The notes beneath the pieces were generated by a model. That model had not been told where the DNA came from. It saw only the letters and a program-made list of their open reading frames with translations, and made no database searches. Position numbers and translations under genes: made by a program. A stretch of 64,000 nt of DNA from Rhizobium sp. 18065 (GTDB taxonomy: Bacteria > Pseudomonadota > Alphaproteobacteria > Rhizobiales > Rhizobiaceae). Positions within the stretch are counted from its first letter, which is position 1, and each line of letters opens with the position of its first letter. Positions 35,638 through 44,484 of the stretch are shown piece by piece. The stretch covers positions 248,001 to 312,000 of the forward strand of contig NZ_CACSJP010000001.1 of the NCBI RefSeq assembly GCF_902706095.1. Reading direction: 5' to 3'.

Positions 35638-38600
35638 TCATTCCGCAGCGACGGAATGCTCCACGGCTGTGGCCGTCTGGCTGTTGGCAGGTTCCCGGTC
35701 ATGCTGGATCAGCGGCCGGTTGCCGGCAAGCTTGCGCAGCAGCACATAGAAGACCGGCGTCATGAAGATGCCGAAGAAGGTCACGCCGATCATGCCGGAA
35801 AACACCGCGACACCCATCGCCGAGCGCATTTCGGCACCCGCACCGGTGGACACGACCAGCGGCACGACGCCCATGATGAAGGCCATCGACGTCATCAGGA
35901 TCGGACGCAGGCGCAACTTGCTGGCCTCGATCGCTGCCCGAACCGGCGTTCGTCCCTCGAACTCCAGTTCCCGGGCGAATTCGACGATCAGGATGGCGTT
36001 CTTCGCCGAAAGTCCGACAAGCACCACCAGACCGATCTGGGTGAAGATGTTGTTGTCTCCCCCCGTCAGCCATACGCCGGTCAATGCAGCAAGCACACCC
36101 ATCGGCACGATCATGATGATCGCGATCGGCAGGGTCAGGCTCTCATACTGGGCAGCCAGCACCAGATAGACGAGCAGCAATGCCAGCGGGAAGACCACGA
36201 TGGACGAATTGCCGGCAAGGATCTGCTGATAGGTGAGATCCGTCCATTCGAAGTCGATCCCGGCGGGCAGGGTTTCCGCCGCGATCTGCTCGATCGCCGC
36301 CTGGGCCTGGCCCGACGAGAAGCCTGGAGCCGGACCGCCGTTTATGTCGGCGGCCAGGAAGCCGTTGTAGCGCGTCGTGCGTTCCGGTCCGGTCGTGGCA
36401 TCGACCTTCAGCAGTGCTGACAGCGGGATCATCTGGCCCGACTGCGAGCGCACCTTCAACTGGCTGATATCCTCCGCCTTGGCGCGGAACTTGGCATCGG
36501 CCTGGACGCGCACGCTGTAGGTGCGGCCAAACGCGTTGAAGTCGTTGACATAGAGCGAGCCGAGATAGATCTGCAGCGTTTCGAAGACATCCGAGACGGA
36601 GACACCGAGCTGTTCAGCCTTGGCGCGATCGAGATCGGCGTAGAGCTGCGGCACGTTGATCTGGTAGCTCGAGAAGATGCCGGCCAGTTCCGGCGTCTGG
36701 TAAGCCTTGGCGATGAAGGCCTTGGTGGCTTCATCAAGAGCCTGGTTGCCGAGACCGGCGCGGTCCTCGATCTGCAGCTTGAAACCGCCGGTCGAGCCGA
36801 GGCCGTTGACCGGCGGCGGCGGGAACATGGCGATGAAGGCATCCTGGATGCCGGCATATTTCTGGTTCAGCGCCATGGCGATGGCACCGCCCGAAAGCTC
36901 AGGCGACGTGCGTTCCTCGAAATCGTCGAGAACCGCGAACACGATGCCGGCGTTGGAGCCGATGGTGAAGCCGTTGATCGACAGGCCGGGGAAGGCGATG
37001 GCATGGGCTACGCCGGGCTGTTCCAGCGCGATGTCGCTCATCTTCTTGATTACCTCTTCCGTACGGTCGAGGGTGGCACCGTCCGGCAACTGGGCAAAGC
37101 CGATCAGATACTGCTTGTCCTGCGCCGGCACGAAGCCGCCGGGAACGGCGCTGAAGGCCGTATAGGTCAAGGCCACCAGGCCAAGATAGACGATCATCAC
37201 CAGCGACTTGCGCGACAGCAAACCACCAACGCCGCGGGCATAGCTGTTCGATGCCGCGCCGAATGCCCGGTTGAAGCCACGGAAGAACCAGCCGAAGATC
37301 CGGTCCATGAAGCGGGTCAGCCAGTCCTTCGGCGCGTGATGGTCCTTCAGGAGAAGGGCAGCCAGCGCCGGAGACAGGGTCAGCGAGTTGATCGCCGAAA
37401 TGACGGTCGAGATCGCGATCGTCAGGGCGAACTGCCGGTAGAACTGACCGGACAGACCGGAGATGAACGCCAGTGGCACGAAGACGGCGACCAGTACCAG
37501 CGCGATCGCGATGATCGGGCCGGACACTTCCTTCATCGCCTTGTAGGTCGCATCACGGGGGCTGAGGCCGTTTTCGATATTACGCTCGACGTTTTCGACA
37601 ACGACGATCGCGTCATCGACCACAATGCCGATGGCCAGCACGAGACCGAACAGCGTCAGTGCGTTGATCGAGAAGCCGAAGGCATACATCACGGCGAATG
37701 TGCCGATGATCGAGACGGGTACGGCGATCAGCGGGATGATCGACGCGCGCCAGGTTTGCAGGAAGATGATCACCACGAGCACGACGAGGGCAACGGCCTC
37801 GAGCAGCGTGTCGACGACCTTTTCGATCGAGGCGCGCACGAACTTGGTCGTGTCATAGGCGATTTCGTATTTCACCCCTGTCGGCATTGCCAATTGCAAC
37901 TCGTCCATGGTGGCACGGACATTGTCGGCAATCTCGATGGCGTTCGAGCCGGGGGCCTGAAGCACGGCGACCGCGACCGCCGGCTGGCCGTCAAGCAGCG
38001 AGCGCAGCGTATAATCGGCTGCACCTAGTTCGATGCGGGCGACATCGCGCAGACGCGTGATCTCGCCGTTTGCACCGCTCTTCACGATGATGTTGCCGAA
38101 TTCCTCCGGCGTCTGCAGACGGCCCTGGGCATTGACGTTGAGCTGCAGGTCGACGCCGGGCACGCTGGGCGAGGCGCCGATGGTGCCGGCAGCGGCCTGG
38201 ACGTTCTGGCCGCGGATGGCATCGGTGATGTCGCTGGCAGCCAGCGAATGTTCGGCCGCCTTCTGCGGATCGATCCACACGCGCATCGAATAGTCGCCGG
38301 CGCCGAAGACCTGCACCTGGCCGACGCCCTGGATACGGGCAAGCCGGTCCTTGACGTTGAGCGTCGCGTAATTGCGCAGATAGGTAATGTCGTAGTCATC
38401 CACGGTCGAGACGAGGTTGACCACCATGATGAAGTCGGGCGAGCTCTTGACCGTGGTCACGCCGAGCGCACGCACTTCCGCCGGAAGACGCGGTTCCGCC
38501 TGCGAGACGCGGTTCTGCACCAGTTGCTGCGCCTTGTCGGCATCGGTGCCGAGCTTGAAGGTCACGGTCAGCGTCAGCACGCCATCCGACGTCGCCTGGC

Positions 38601-38844
38601 TGGACATGTAAAGCATGTCCTCGACGCCGTTGACCTGCTCTTCGAGCGGGGTTGCCACCGTCTCGGCGATCACGGTCGGGTTTGCACCCGGATAGACGGC
38701 GCGAACCACGATCGATGGCGGAACGACGTCGGGATATTCGGAGATCGGCAGGGATCGCATTCCGATCAGACCTGCGACCATGATCAGGATCGACAGCACG
38801 CCGGCAAAGACCGGCCGGTCGATAAAGAACCTGGAGATATTCAT
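35638..38844 (-). CDS. RND multidrug efflux permease (AcrB/MexB-type HAE1)
   Basis: A 1068-residue inner-membrane proton/drug antiporter of full length, with 12 helices and two large periplasmic loops. It begins NISRFFIDRPVFAGVLSILI, as HAE1 permeases do. The proton-relay residues are present: the Asp-Asp pair in LAIGIVVDDAIVVVENVE (helix 4) and the Lys in VGLSAKNAILIVEFA (helix 10). It exports amphipathic compounds from the membrane and periplasm with the adaptor encoded 125 nt upstream. The outer-membrane channel gene is absent here, so a TolC encoded elsewhere is expected. The actual substrates are unknown. Confidence 0.95.
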   Translation of the reverse strand: MNISRFFIDRPVFAGVLSILIMVAGLIGMRSLPISEYPDVVPPSIVVRAVYPGANPTVIAETVATPLEEQVNGVEDMLYMSSQATSDGVLTLTVTFKLGTDADKAQQLVQNRVSQAEPRLPAEVRALGVTTVKSSPDFIMVVNLVSTVDDYDITYLRNYATLNVKDRLARIQGVGQVQVFGAGDYSMRVWIDPQKAAEHSLAASDITDAIRGQNVQAAAGTIGASPSVPGVDLQLNVNAQGRLQTPEEFGNIIVKSGANGEITRLRDVARIELGAADYTLRSLLDGQPAVAVAVLQAPGSNAIEIADNVRATMDELQLAMPTGVKYEIAYDTTKFVRASIEKVVDTLLEAVALVVLVVIIFLQTWRASIIPLIAVPVSIIGTFAVMYAFGFSINALTLFGLVLAIGIVVDDAIVVVENVERNIENGLSPRDATYKAMKEVSGPIIAIALVLVAVFVPLAFISGLSGQFYRQFALTIAISTVISAINSLTLSPALAALLLKDHHAPKDWLTRFMDRIFGWFFRGFNRAFGAASNSYARGVGGLLSRKSLVMIVYLGLVALTYTAFSAVPGGFVPAQDKQYLIGFAQLPDGATLDRTEEVIKKMSDIALEQPGVAHAIAFPGLSINGFTIGSNAGIVFAVLDDFEERTSPELSGGAIAMALNQKYAGIQDAFIAMFPPPPVNGLGSTGGFKLQIEDRAGLGNQALDEATKAFIAKAYQTPELAGIFSSYQINVPQLYADLDRAKAEQLGVSVSDVFETLQIYLGSLYVNDFNAFGRTYSVRVQADAKFRAKAEDISQLKVRSQSGQMIPLSALLKVDATTGPERTTRYNGFLAADINGGPAPGFSSGQAQAAIEQIAAETLPAGIDFEWTDLTYQQILAGNSSIVVFPLALLLVYLVLAAQYESLTLPIAIIMIVPMGVLAALTGVWLTGGDNNIFTQIGLVVLVGLSAKNAILIVEFARELEFEGRTPVRAAIEASKLRLRPILMTSMAFIMGVVPLVVSTGAGAEMRSAMGVAVFSGMIGVTFFGIFMTPVFYVLLRKLAGNRPLIQHDREPANSQTATAVEHSVAAE

Positions 38845-38969
38845 GTCAAAACCCTCTCTCTGGGGATGAACAAGAGGCGAAAAAACAGCCTGTCCCGCAG
38901 CTCGAGAGCTGCAGGAGACCGTGGCGGTGGATCAAAGTGGACCGGCGGCCCGGGGGCAGCCGGCCGAAA

Positions 38970-40154
38970 TCAGTTGTTGGCGACCTTGGCTTCCGCCTGC
39001 GGGTCGACGACGACGCCTGGACGGATGCGCTGCAGGCCGTTGACGACGATGCGATCGCCGGCGGTCAGGCCCTTTTCGACAATGCGCATGCCATCGACGG
39101 AAAGACCAAGCACGACCTGCCGATAGGCAACCGTGTTGTTCGCATCGACGACGAAGACGAATTTCTTGTCCTGGTCCGTACCGATGGCCTTTTCGCTGAT
39201 GAGAAGCTGGTTGTCGCTTTCCGGCTGGCCCATGCGCACACGGACGAACTGGCCAGGGATCATCCTGCCATCGGGATTGTCAAAGACGGCCCGCACGCGG
39301 ATCGTGCCACTTGCGGCATTGACCTCGTTGTCGATCAACTGCAGCTTGCCATGGATCGGGGTGCCGTCATCGGCAAGCGTGCCGATTTCAACCGGGATCC
39401 GCTCGATGGCCGGAAGACCGTTTTCCACCGGCAGGCTGGCCAGTGCCCGGCTGACCAGTTCCTCGCCCGCATCGAAGCTGGCATAGATCGGGTCGGACGA
39501 TACAAGGGTGGTCAGGGGCGTGGAGGCGGAGCCTTCGGCGACCAGGTTGCCGGGTGTGATTTCCAGCTTGCCGACACGGCCGCTGATCGGTGCGCGGATG
39601 TCGGTATAATCCAGATTGAGTTGTGCAGACGTGAGCTGAGCCGTGGCCGATTGCAGGGCAGCCAGCGCCTCCTTGTGGGTGCTTTCGCGCTGCGCCAGGT
39701 CGCTCTGCGATATGGTGTTGCGCGATGACAGCGTCTTGCCGCGCTCAAGCTCGGTCAGTGCCAGATCGACGCGTGCCTGGGCGGAAGCCACCTGGCCTTC
39801 AGCCTGGGAAACCAGAGCGGCATAGGGTGCTGGATCGATGGTGATCAGGCGGTCGCCGGCCTTGACCATGCTGCCTTCGCGAAAGTGAACCGACTGCACG
39901 GCACCGGCCACCCGCGACCGGAGTTCAACGCGGTCGACGGCTTCGAGCCGGCCGGAGAACTCCTGCCAGATTGTCACCTTGCGTGGCTCGACGGCGGTCA
40001 CGGTGACCGGCACGGCGGGGGCCGCAGCGGCTGCTTCCGTCGACGCGGCATTGGCGGCGGTCGGCGGTGTGAAGTAGAACGCCGCACCTGTTACGGACGC
40101 AGCAACACTCATGCCGGCGCCCCACAGGGCCCAGCGTAGCTTCTTCGATGTCAT
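38970..40154 (-). CDS. RND efflux periplasmic adaptor (AcrA/MexA-type)
   Basis: A 394-residue membrane-fusion protein. An N-terminal membrane anchor or signal (ALWGAGMSVAASVTGAAFYF) is followed by a lipoyl half-motif (RVAGAVQSVHFREGSMVKAGD). A helical hairpin spans about residues 100-170 (LTELERGKTLSSRNTIS), then come the second lipoyl half-motif and the beta-barrel domain (LTTLVSSDPIYASFDAGEEL). It joins the RND permease to an outer-membrane channel. AAGGAGA precedes the ATG at 40154. Gene order is hydrolase-like gene, adaptor, permease, all on the minus strand, with a divergent LysR gene. Confidence 0.95.
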   Translation of the reverse strand: MTSKKLRWALWGAGMSVAASVTGAAFYFTPPTAANAASTEAAAAAPAVPVTVTAVEPRKVTIWQEFSGRLEAVDRVELRSRVAGAVQSVHFREGSMVKAGDRLITIDPAPYAALVSQAEGQVASAQARVDLALTELERGKTLSSRNTISQSDLAQRESTHKEALAALQSATAQLTSAQLNLDYTDIRAPISGRVGKLEITPGNLVAEGSASTPLTTLVSSDPIYASFDAGEELVSRALASLPVENGLPAIERIPVEIGTLADDGTPIHGKLQLIDNEVNAASGTIRVRAVFDNPDGRMIPGQFVRVRMGQPESDNQLLISEKAIGTDQDKKFVFVVDANNTVAYRQVVLGLSVDGMRIVEKGLTAGDRIVVNGLQRIRPGVVVDPQAEAKVANN

Positions 40155-40207
40155 CTTGGTCTCCTTGGCTCGAAACCGAGCCGATGGTTCTGGTCTAAAT
40201 GCTCATT

Positions 40208-41017
40208 TCAATGTTTTAAGTTCTCGACGAAACTTTTGAATTGGCTGCAAAGGGGATCCAGCCAGTCGCCGCTTTCATCGCTGTAGATGCCCGTCCATCC
40301 GGAGGAGGCCGGGAAACTGTGTTGCGTGACCGGCACGCCCGCTTTTTTCAGCCGTGTCGCGTAAGCGATTGCCTCGTCACGAAGCGGATCGTTGTCGGCC
40401 GTCAGCACCAGAGCTGGCGCCAGGCCGGCGAGCCGGGTGCATTGGCAAAGGGCTGCATAGGGATGGGCAAAATTGCCCACCATCGAAAGATAGCGGCTCC
40501 AGCCGTCCGACCAGCGCTGCCGCATGCCGATCCGGTCGGCCTCGCGAAACGACACCGTCGCCATCCGCGGGTCGATCATCGGCGACAGCAGGATCTGCCC
40601 GCTCAATTCGCCCGGAATGAGATCGCGTGCCTTGAGCGCCACCCCCGCAGCGACATTGCCGCCGGCCTCTTCGCCAACCACCAGAAGCAGCGATTTTGCG
40701 CTTCCATAAGTCTTGCGCCGGCTGTTGAGGCAGCTCAACGCACTGAATGCCAGTTCCAGCGCCTCCGGAAAGGCGTTGTGCGACGGGCTGCTGTAGTCAG
40801 CCTCGACCACCACCGCGCCTGTATCCGCCAGCGCCCGCGCCACCGGCCGTTCGTTGGCCTCGGGCGCGGAGTCGAGAAACGCCCCGCCCCGCAGGTACAG
40901 CACGAGGGGCGGTGCTTTCGGCAGATCCGCGCCCTGGTAAACACGCACGCTCAATGGCGATGCCGATGGCCTGTTCGAGGCGATGTTTTCCCATTGCGCT
41001 GTCATTGAAATACCCAT
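40208..41017 (-). CDS. Alpha/beta-hydrolase-fold protein, nucleophile Ser replaced
   Basis: A 269-residue protein of the hormone-sensitive-lipase (alpha/beta hydrolase 3) type. The oxyanion-loop equivalent is YLRGGAFLDS (normally HGGG), and the nucleophile elbow reads VVGEEAGGNVAAG, with Glu117 where GDSAGG has Ser. The acid (ADNDPLRDEA) and a C-terminal His (TQHSFPASSG) remain. Classical serine-esterase chemistry is therefore unlikely. GGGAG lies five bases upstream of the ATG at 41017. It stands 53 nt before the RND adaptor gene and probably leads that operon. A ligand-binding or structural role is possible (inference). Confidence 0.82.
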   Translation of the reverse strand: MGISMTAQWENIASNRPSASPLSVRVYQGADLPKAPPLVLYLRGGAFLDSAPEANERPVARALADTGAVVVEADYSSPSHNAFPEALELAFSALSCLNSRRKTYGSAKSLLLVVGEEAGGNVAAGVALKARDLIPGELSGQILLSPMIDPRMATVSFREADRIGMRQRWSDGWSRYLSMVGNFAHPYAALCQCTRLAGLAPALVLTADNDPLRDEAIAYATRLKKAGVPVTQHSFPASSGWTGIYSDESGDWLDPLCSQFKSFVENLKH

Positions 41018-41116
41018 GGCGGCTCCCCATAAAAGGGGGACGAAAGCCGACGCTTGCTTGGGAACAAATATGATTGTCCCGAATAAACTGCACAAGTCAG
41101 CGAATTGTGATTATAC

Positions 41117-41135
41117 TATTCCAAATTTCGGAATA
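41117..41135. promoter_or_regulatory. Inverted repeat between LysR gene and efflux operon
   Basis: TATTCC (41117-41122) and GGAATA (41130-41135) are perfect 6-bp arms around a 7-nt AT-rich centre, itself nearly palindromic. It lies 27 nt before the LysR start and about 100 nt from the divergent operon start, the place expected for a LysR regulatory site. A TATACT -10-like element overlaps its left edge. Confidence 0.5.
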
Positions 41136-41161
41136 ATGGTGCGGCGCACAAGGAGGCTCAT

Positions 41162-42106
41162 TTGGACCAGCTGTCGGCGATGCGCGTTTTCGTCCGTGTA
41201 GTCGAGACGGGCAATTTCACCCGTGCGGCCAGCAGCCTCAGTATGCCGAAGACCTCGGTGACCAATCTCATACAGAGCCTTGAGGGGCATTTGCGGACCC
41301 GGCTGCTGAACCGCACGACGAGGCGGGTGATGGTGACGACGGAAGGTGCGCTCTACTACGAGCGCGCGACGCAGCTGCTCAGTGAACTGGAGGAACTCGA
41401 TGGCAGTTTCTCCAGCGCCCAGACCCAGCCCTCCGGACGTCTTCGCGTGGAAATGGCGGGTGTTTTCGCCGATCTTGTCGTCATGCCGGCCATCTGCGAT
41501 TTCTATATGCGCTACCCCGATATTCGCCTCGATATCGGCGTCGGCGATCGCCTTGTCGACTACATCGCCGAAAATGTCGACTGTGCGCTCCGGGCCGGAA
41601 CGCCGACCGATCAGTCGCTGGTGGCGCGCAAGGTCGGGGAGCTGGAGATGCACACCTACGCCGCACCGTTCTACGTCGAGAGATTCGGCCTGCCGCAGCA
41701 TCCGAGAGAGCTTGAAGCCGAGCATTTCTGTGTCGGTTATCTGAATGCCCAGTCGGGCCGCATCATGCCGATGGAATTCGACCGTGACGGCGAGGCGCTT
41801 GAGATTGCACCCAATTACATCGTCTCGATCAATGACAGTCGCTCATACGTCAACGCTGCGATTTCCGGCATGGGCGTGGTTCAGGTACCCGAATTCATGG
41901 TCAAAACCTCGGTGGACAGGGGAGAGCTCGTCCCCGTCCTGACCGAATGGCATCGTGATCCGCTACCGCTTTACGTCGTCTATCCGCAGACCAGGCATTT
42001 GAGCAACAAGGTGCGCGTCTTCGTCGACTGGCTTGCCAAGGAGCTTCAGGCTGTCGGGCGTGAGCCGAAAGTTGCCCGGACCGCAAGTTGCTCAGTCTCG
42101 GCCTGA
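41162..42106 (+). CDS. LysR-family transcriptional regulator of the efflux operon
   Basis: A 314-residue LysR-type regulator. The N-terminal helix-turn-helix is in NFTRAASSLSMPKTSVTNLI, with LRTRLLNRTTRRVMVTTEG as the wing. The effector-binding domain has the CrgA-like GRLRVEMAGVFADLVVMPAI. The start is TTG at 41162, with an excellent AAGGAGG five bases upstream; the protein then begins DQLSAMRVFVRVVETGN, exactly as family members do. It is divergent from the hydrolase-RND operon and is the obvious candidate regulator of it (inference from arrangement). Confidence 0.93.
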   Translation: MDQLSAMRVFVRVVETGNFTRAASSLSMPKTSVTNLIQSLEGHLRTRLLNRTTRRVMVTTEGALYYERATQLLSELEELDGSFSSAQTQPSGRLRVEMAGVFADLVVMPAICDFYMRYPDIRLDIGVGDRLVDYIAENVDCALRAGTPTDQSLVARKVGELEMHTYAAPFYVERFGLPQHPRELEAEHFCVGYLNAQSGRIMPMEFDRDGEALEIAPNYIVSINDSRSYVNAAISGMGVVQVPEFMVKTSVDRGELVPVLTEWHRDPLPLYVVYPQTRHLSNKVRVFVDWLAKELQAVGREPKVARTASCSVSA

Positions 42107-42168
42107 TGGCGTGCTCTGACGGTATGCCTGGACGGTATGTCCTGACGGGGCGATCCCTTTAGCTTTGC

Positions 42169-42930
42169 TCACGAACTGCTTTCCAGCCGGTAGCGACTGC
42201 CGGGATAGAGAAGCCTGACGGATGTGACGATCCGATCCGCCGACCATGTGCGCCGCCGGATCAGCAGGCAGGGCTCCGAGCGGGCAATCGACAGATGTTT
42301 GCATTCCCACGGCTGCGGCAGCACCGCCTCGACAAACTGTTCCGTATGCGAGATCGGCGCTATGCGGGTCAGGTAGGCGTTCGGCGTGATCGCCTGAAAA
42401 TCCTGGCCGAGATAGTCGGGCGCCACGGCCGGATTGACGAAACGGTCCTCGAGTTGGATCGGCACTTCGTCCTCGTGATGCAGGATAACCGAGTGAAACG
42501 CCGATAGCCCGACCTCGATGTTCATCGCCTCGGCAAGCTCGTGGCCGCAAACTTCGGTCTGGGCAAGGATGACCTGTGCCGTATGGATCGCGCCGCGCTC
42601 GTTGATCTCGTCGGCAATGTTGCGAACGCCCATGAAGGGAGCGCTGCGCTTCTTGGTCGCGACGAAGGATCCGCGCCCCTGCACACGCACGATCACGCCT
42701 TCGCTCGCCAGTTCGCGCAAGGCACGATTGGCCGTCATCCGGCTGACATTCAGGGTTTCGGCAATCTCGTTTTCCGACGGAACGCGATGATGCGGTGGCC
42801 ATTCGCCGGTTTCGATCCGCTTCTTGATGTCGGCCTTCAGGCGCTCGTAGAGCGGAATGTCGCGCGCGCCCCCAGTTTGGCCTGCTGCAGTCCGGCCCTC
42901 AGCCTCGATCGTCCGGTCGCCTTCGGCCAT
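42169..42930 (-). CDS. hutC: Histidine utilisation repressor HutC
   Basis: A 253-residue GntR/HutC-type repressor. The winged helix-turn-helix (about residues 25-95) contains VPSENEIAETLNVSRMTANRAL and GVIVRVQGRGSFVA. The UTRA ligand-binding domain follows (GHELAEAMNIEVGLSAF, LEDRFVNPAVAPDYL). In known systems urocanate binds HutC and lifts repression of hut genes. The ATG at 42930 has a strong GGGGAGA upstream; ATGs at 42957 and 42963 lack one. It is divergent from hutF, placing its likely operators in 42931-43066. Confidence 0.95.
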   Translation of the reverse strand: MAEGDRTIEAEGRTAAGQTGGARDIPLYERLKADIKKRIETGEWPPHHRVPSENEIAETLNVSRMTANRALRELASEGVIVRVQGRGSFVATKKRSAPFMGVRNIADEINERGAIHTAQVILAQTEVCGHELAEAMNIEVGLSAFHSVILHHEDEVPIQLEDRFVNPAVAPDYLGQDFQAITPNAYLTRIAPISHTEQFVEAVLPQPWECKHLSIARSEPCLLIRRRTWSADRIVTSVRLLYPGSRYRLESSS

Positions 42931-42958
42931 GCTCGGTTCTCCCCGTCGTTCCGTCATG

Positions 42959-42975
42959 TGCATACAAAATACGCA
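42959..42975. promoter_or_regulatory. Candidate HutC operator
   Basis: The 17-bp element TGCATACAAAATACGCA has matching TGCxTA and TAxGCA ends around an AT-rich centre, in the hutC-hutF intergenic region. A second similar half-site (TATACAACTTG) lies at 43042-43052, near the hutF start. Known HutC sites are AT-rich palindromes with TGTATA/TATACA cores, so both are reasonable but unproven. Confidence 0.35.
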
Positions 42976-43066
42976 TCGGAAATAAAGCACAAAGTTTTTG
43001 CGAGCCTACTTGCCGCTTTTCAAAAACTCTGCCATCTTCCCTATACAACTTGCTAAGGTTACGCAA

Positions 43067-44437
43067 ATGACGGCGGCTCGCTCTCTCCTCTGCAAACAGA
43101 TATTGCTGCCGCAAGGCTGGGCATCGGACGTCTTGGTGCGCGTTGGCGACGATGGCAGCATTGTCGCGATCGAAATCGGTTCCGACGATGTTCCGCATCT
43201 GGAGCGCATCAGTGGCCCGGTCGTTCCGGCCCTGCAAAACCTGCACTCACACGCATTTCAACGCGCCATGGCCGGTCTCGCGGAGCTGGCCGGGTCTACC
43301 GACGACAGTTTCTGGACCTGGCGCGACGCGATGTATCGGCTTGTCGGGCGAATGTCGCCGGACGATATCGAGATTGTCGCAACAAAGTTGTATAGTGAAC
43401 TACTGAAGGGTGGCTTCGGCCACATCGTCGAGTTTCACTATTTCCATCATGCTGCCGGCGGTCGTCGCTATGGTAATGTGGCCGAGACATCCCTGCGGAT
43501 CCTGCGTGCGGCGCAAGCGTCTGGCATCGGCCTGACCCATCTGCCGGTCTTCTACGCACATGCCGGTTTCGGCGGCACGGAGCCGGGCGAGGGGCAGCGT
43601 CCCTTCATTCATGATGTCGATCAGTTTCTGGGCCTGCTGGATGCGCTGAAGCCTGAGTGTGATGCCGTGGGCGCTACCCTCGGCTTGGCCATTCATTCGC
43701 TGCGGGCAGCGACGCCGGATGAAATGCGCACCATCCTGTCGGCCGAAAAGACCGGCGGCCCGATCCATATACACGTCGCCGAACAGGAGCGGGAGGTCGA
43801 GGATTGCCTCGGCTGGAGCGGCCGTCGGCCGGTTGAATACCTGCTCGATGAAATGCCGATGGACGCACGCTGGTGCGCCATCCACGCGACGCATATGACG
43901 CCGGATGAAACGGCACGGCTGGCACGGTCCGGTGCGGTGGCAGGCCTTTGCCCGGCAACCGAAGCCAATCTTGGCGACGGAATTTTCCCGGCGACCGATT
44001 ATGTCGGCCATGGCGGCGCGTTCGGTATCGGTACCGACAGCCATATTGCAACGACCGTTGCCGAAGAATTGCGCCTGCTCGAATATGGCCAAAGGCTGCG
44101 TGACCGCCGCCGCAACCGTCTGGCAAGCGGCCCCGGCGCATCCGTTGGCCGAACCCTGTTCGATGCGGCTCTGAACGGTGGCGCACAGGCTGCCGGCATG
44201 CGCACCAGCGGCATTCGCGTCGGCGCGCGTGCCGATCTAGTGGTTCTCAACGACGACAATCCGTTCATCGGCACGGCATCGGGCGATCAGGTTCTCGATC
44301 GCTGGCTGTTTGCCACCGGCAATGACGCCGTGCGCGATGTGATGGTCGGCGGCCGGTGGGTGGTCCGTGACGGTCGACATCACAACGAGGAAACAATTGA
44401 TCGCGATTTCCGCGAGGTGCTTCTGCGGCTCGCTTAG
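43067..44437 (+). CDS. hutF: Formimidoylglutamate deiminase
   Basis: A 456-residue amidohydrolase that converts N-formimino-L-glutamate to N-formyl-L-glutamate and ammonia, the fourth step of the five-step histidine route. Metal-binding landmarks are LQNLHSHAFQRAMAG (HxH near residue 57), IHIHVAEQEREVEDC, and the late GTDSHIA Asp. The FWTWRDAMY stretch is typical of HutF. The ATG at 43067 is the family-like start (AGG eight bases upstream). It opens the hut operon, divergent from hutC, with the hutX ATG 47 nt after its stop. Confidence 0.95.
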   Translation: MTAARSLLCKQILLPQGWASDVLVRVGDDGSIVAIEIGSDDVPHLERISGPVVPALQNLHSHAFQRAMAGLAELAGSTDDSFWTWRDAMYRLVGRMSPDDIEIVATKLYSELLKGGFGHIVEFHYFHHAAGGRRYGNVAETSLRILRAAQASGIGLTHLPVFYAHAGFGGTEPGEGQRPFIHDVDQFLGLLDALKPECDAVGATLGLAIHSLRAATPDEMRTILSAEKTGGPIHIHVAEQEREVEDCLGWSGRRPVEYLLDEMPMDARWCAIHATHMTPDETARLARSGAVAGLCPATEANLGDGIFPATDYVGHGGAFGIGTDSHIATTVAEELRLLEYGQRLRDRRRNRLASGPGASVGRTLFDAALNGGAQAAGMRTSGIRVGARADLVVLNDDNPFIGTASGDQVLDRWLFATGNDAVRDVMVGGRWVVRDGRHHNEETIDRDFREVLLRLA

Positions 44438-44484
44438 CCTTTGAGCCGAATTTCATTCATCAGCAAATCAAAAAGGGGAATCTC

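Noticed and set aside
42107-42168. Short near-repeats (GACGGTATG, GACGGTATG, GACGGGG) between the LysR gene and hutC
   Set aside because: Three short copies in 35 nt between two convergent stops, with no spacer regularity; too little for a CRISPR or an iteron.
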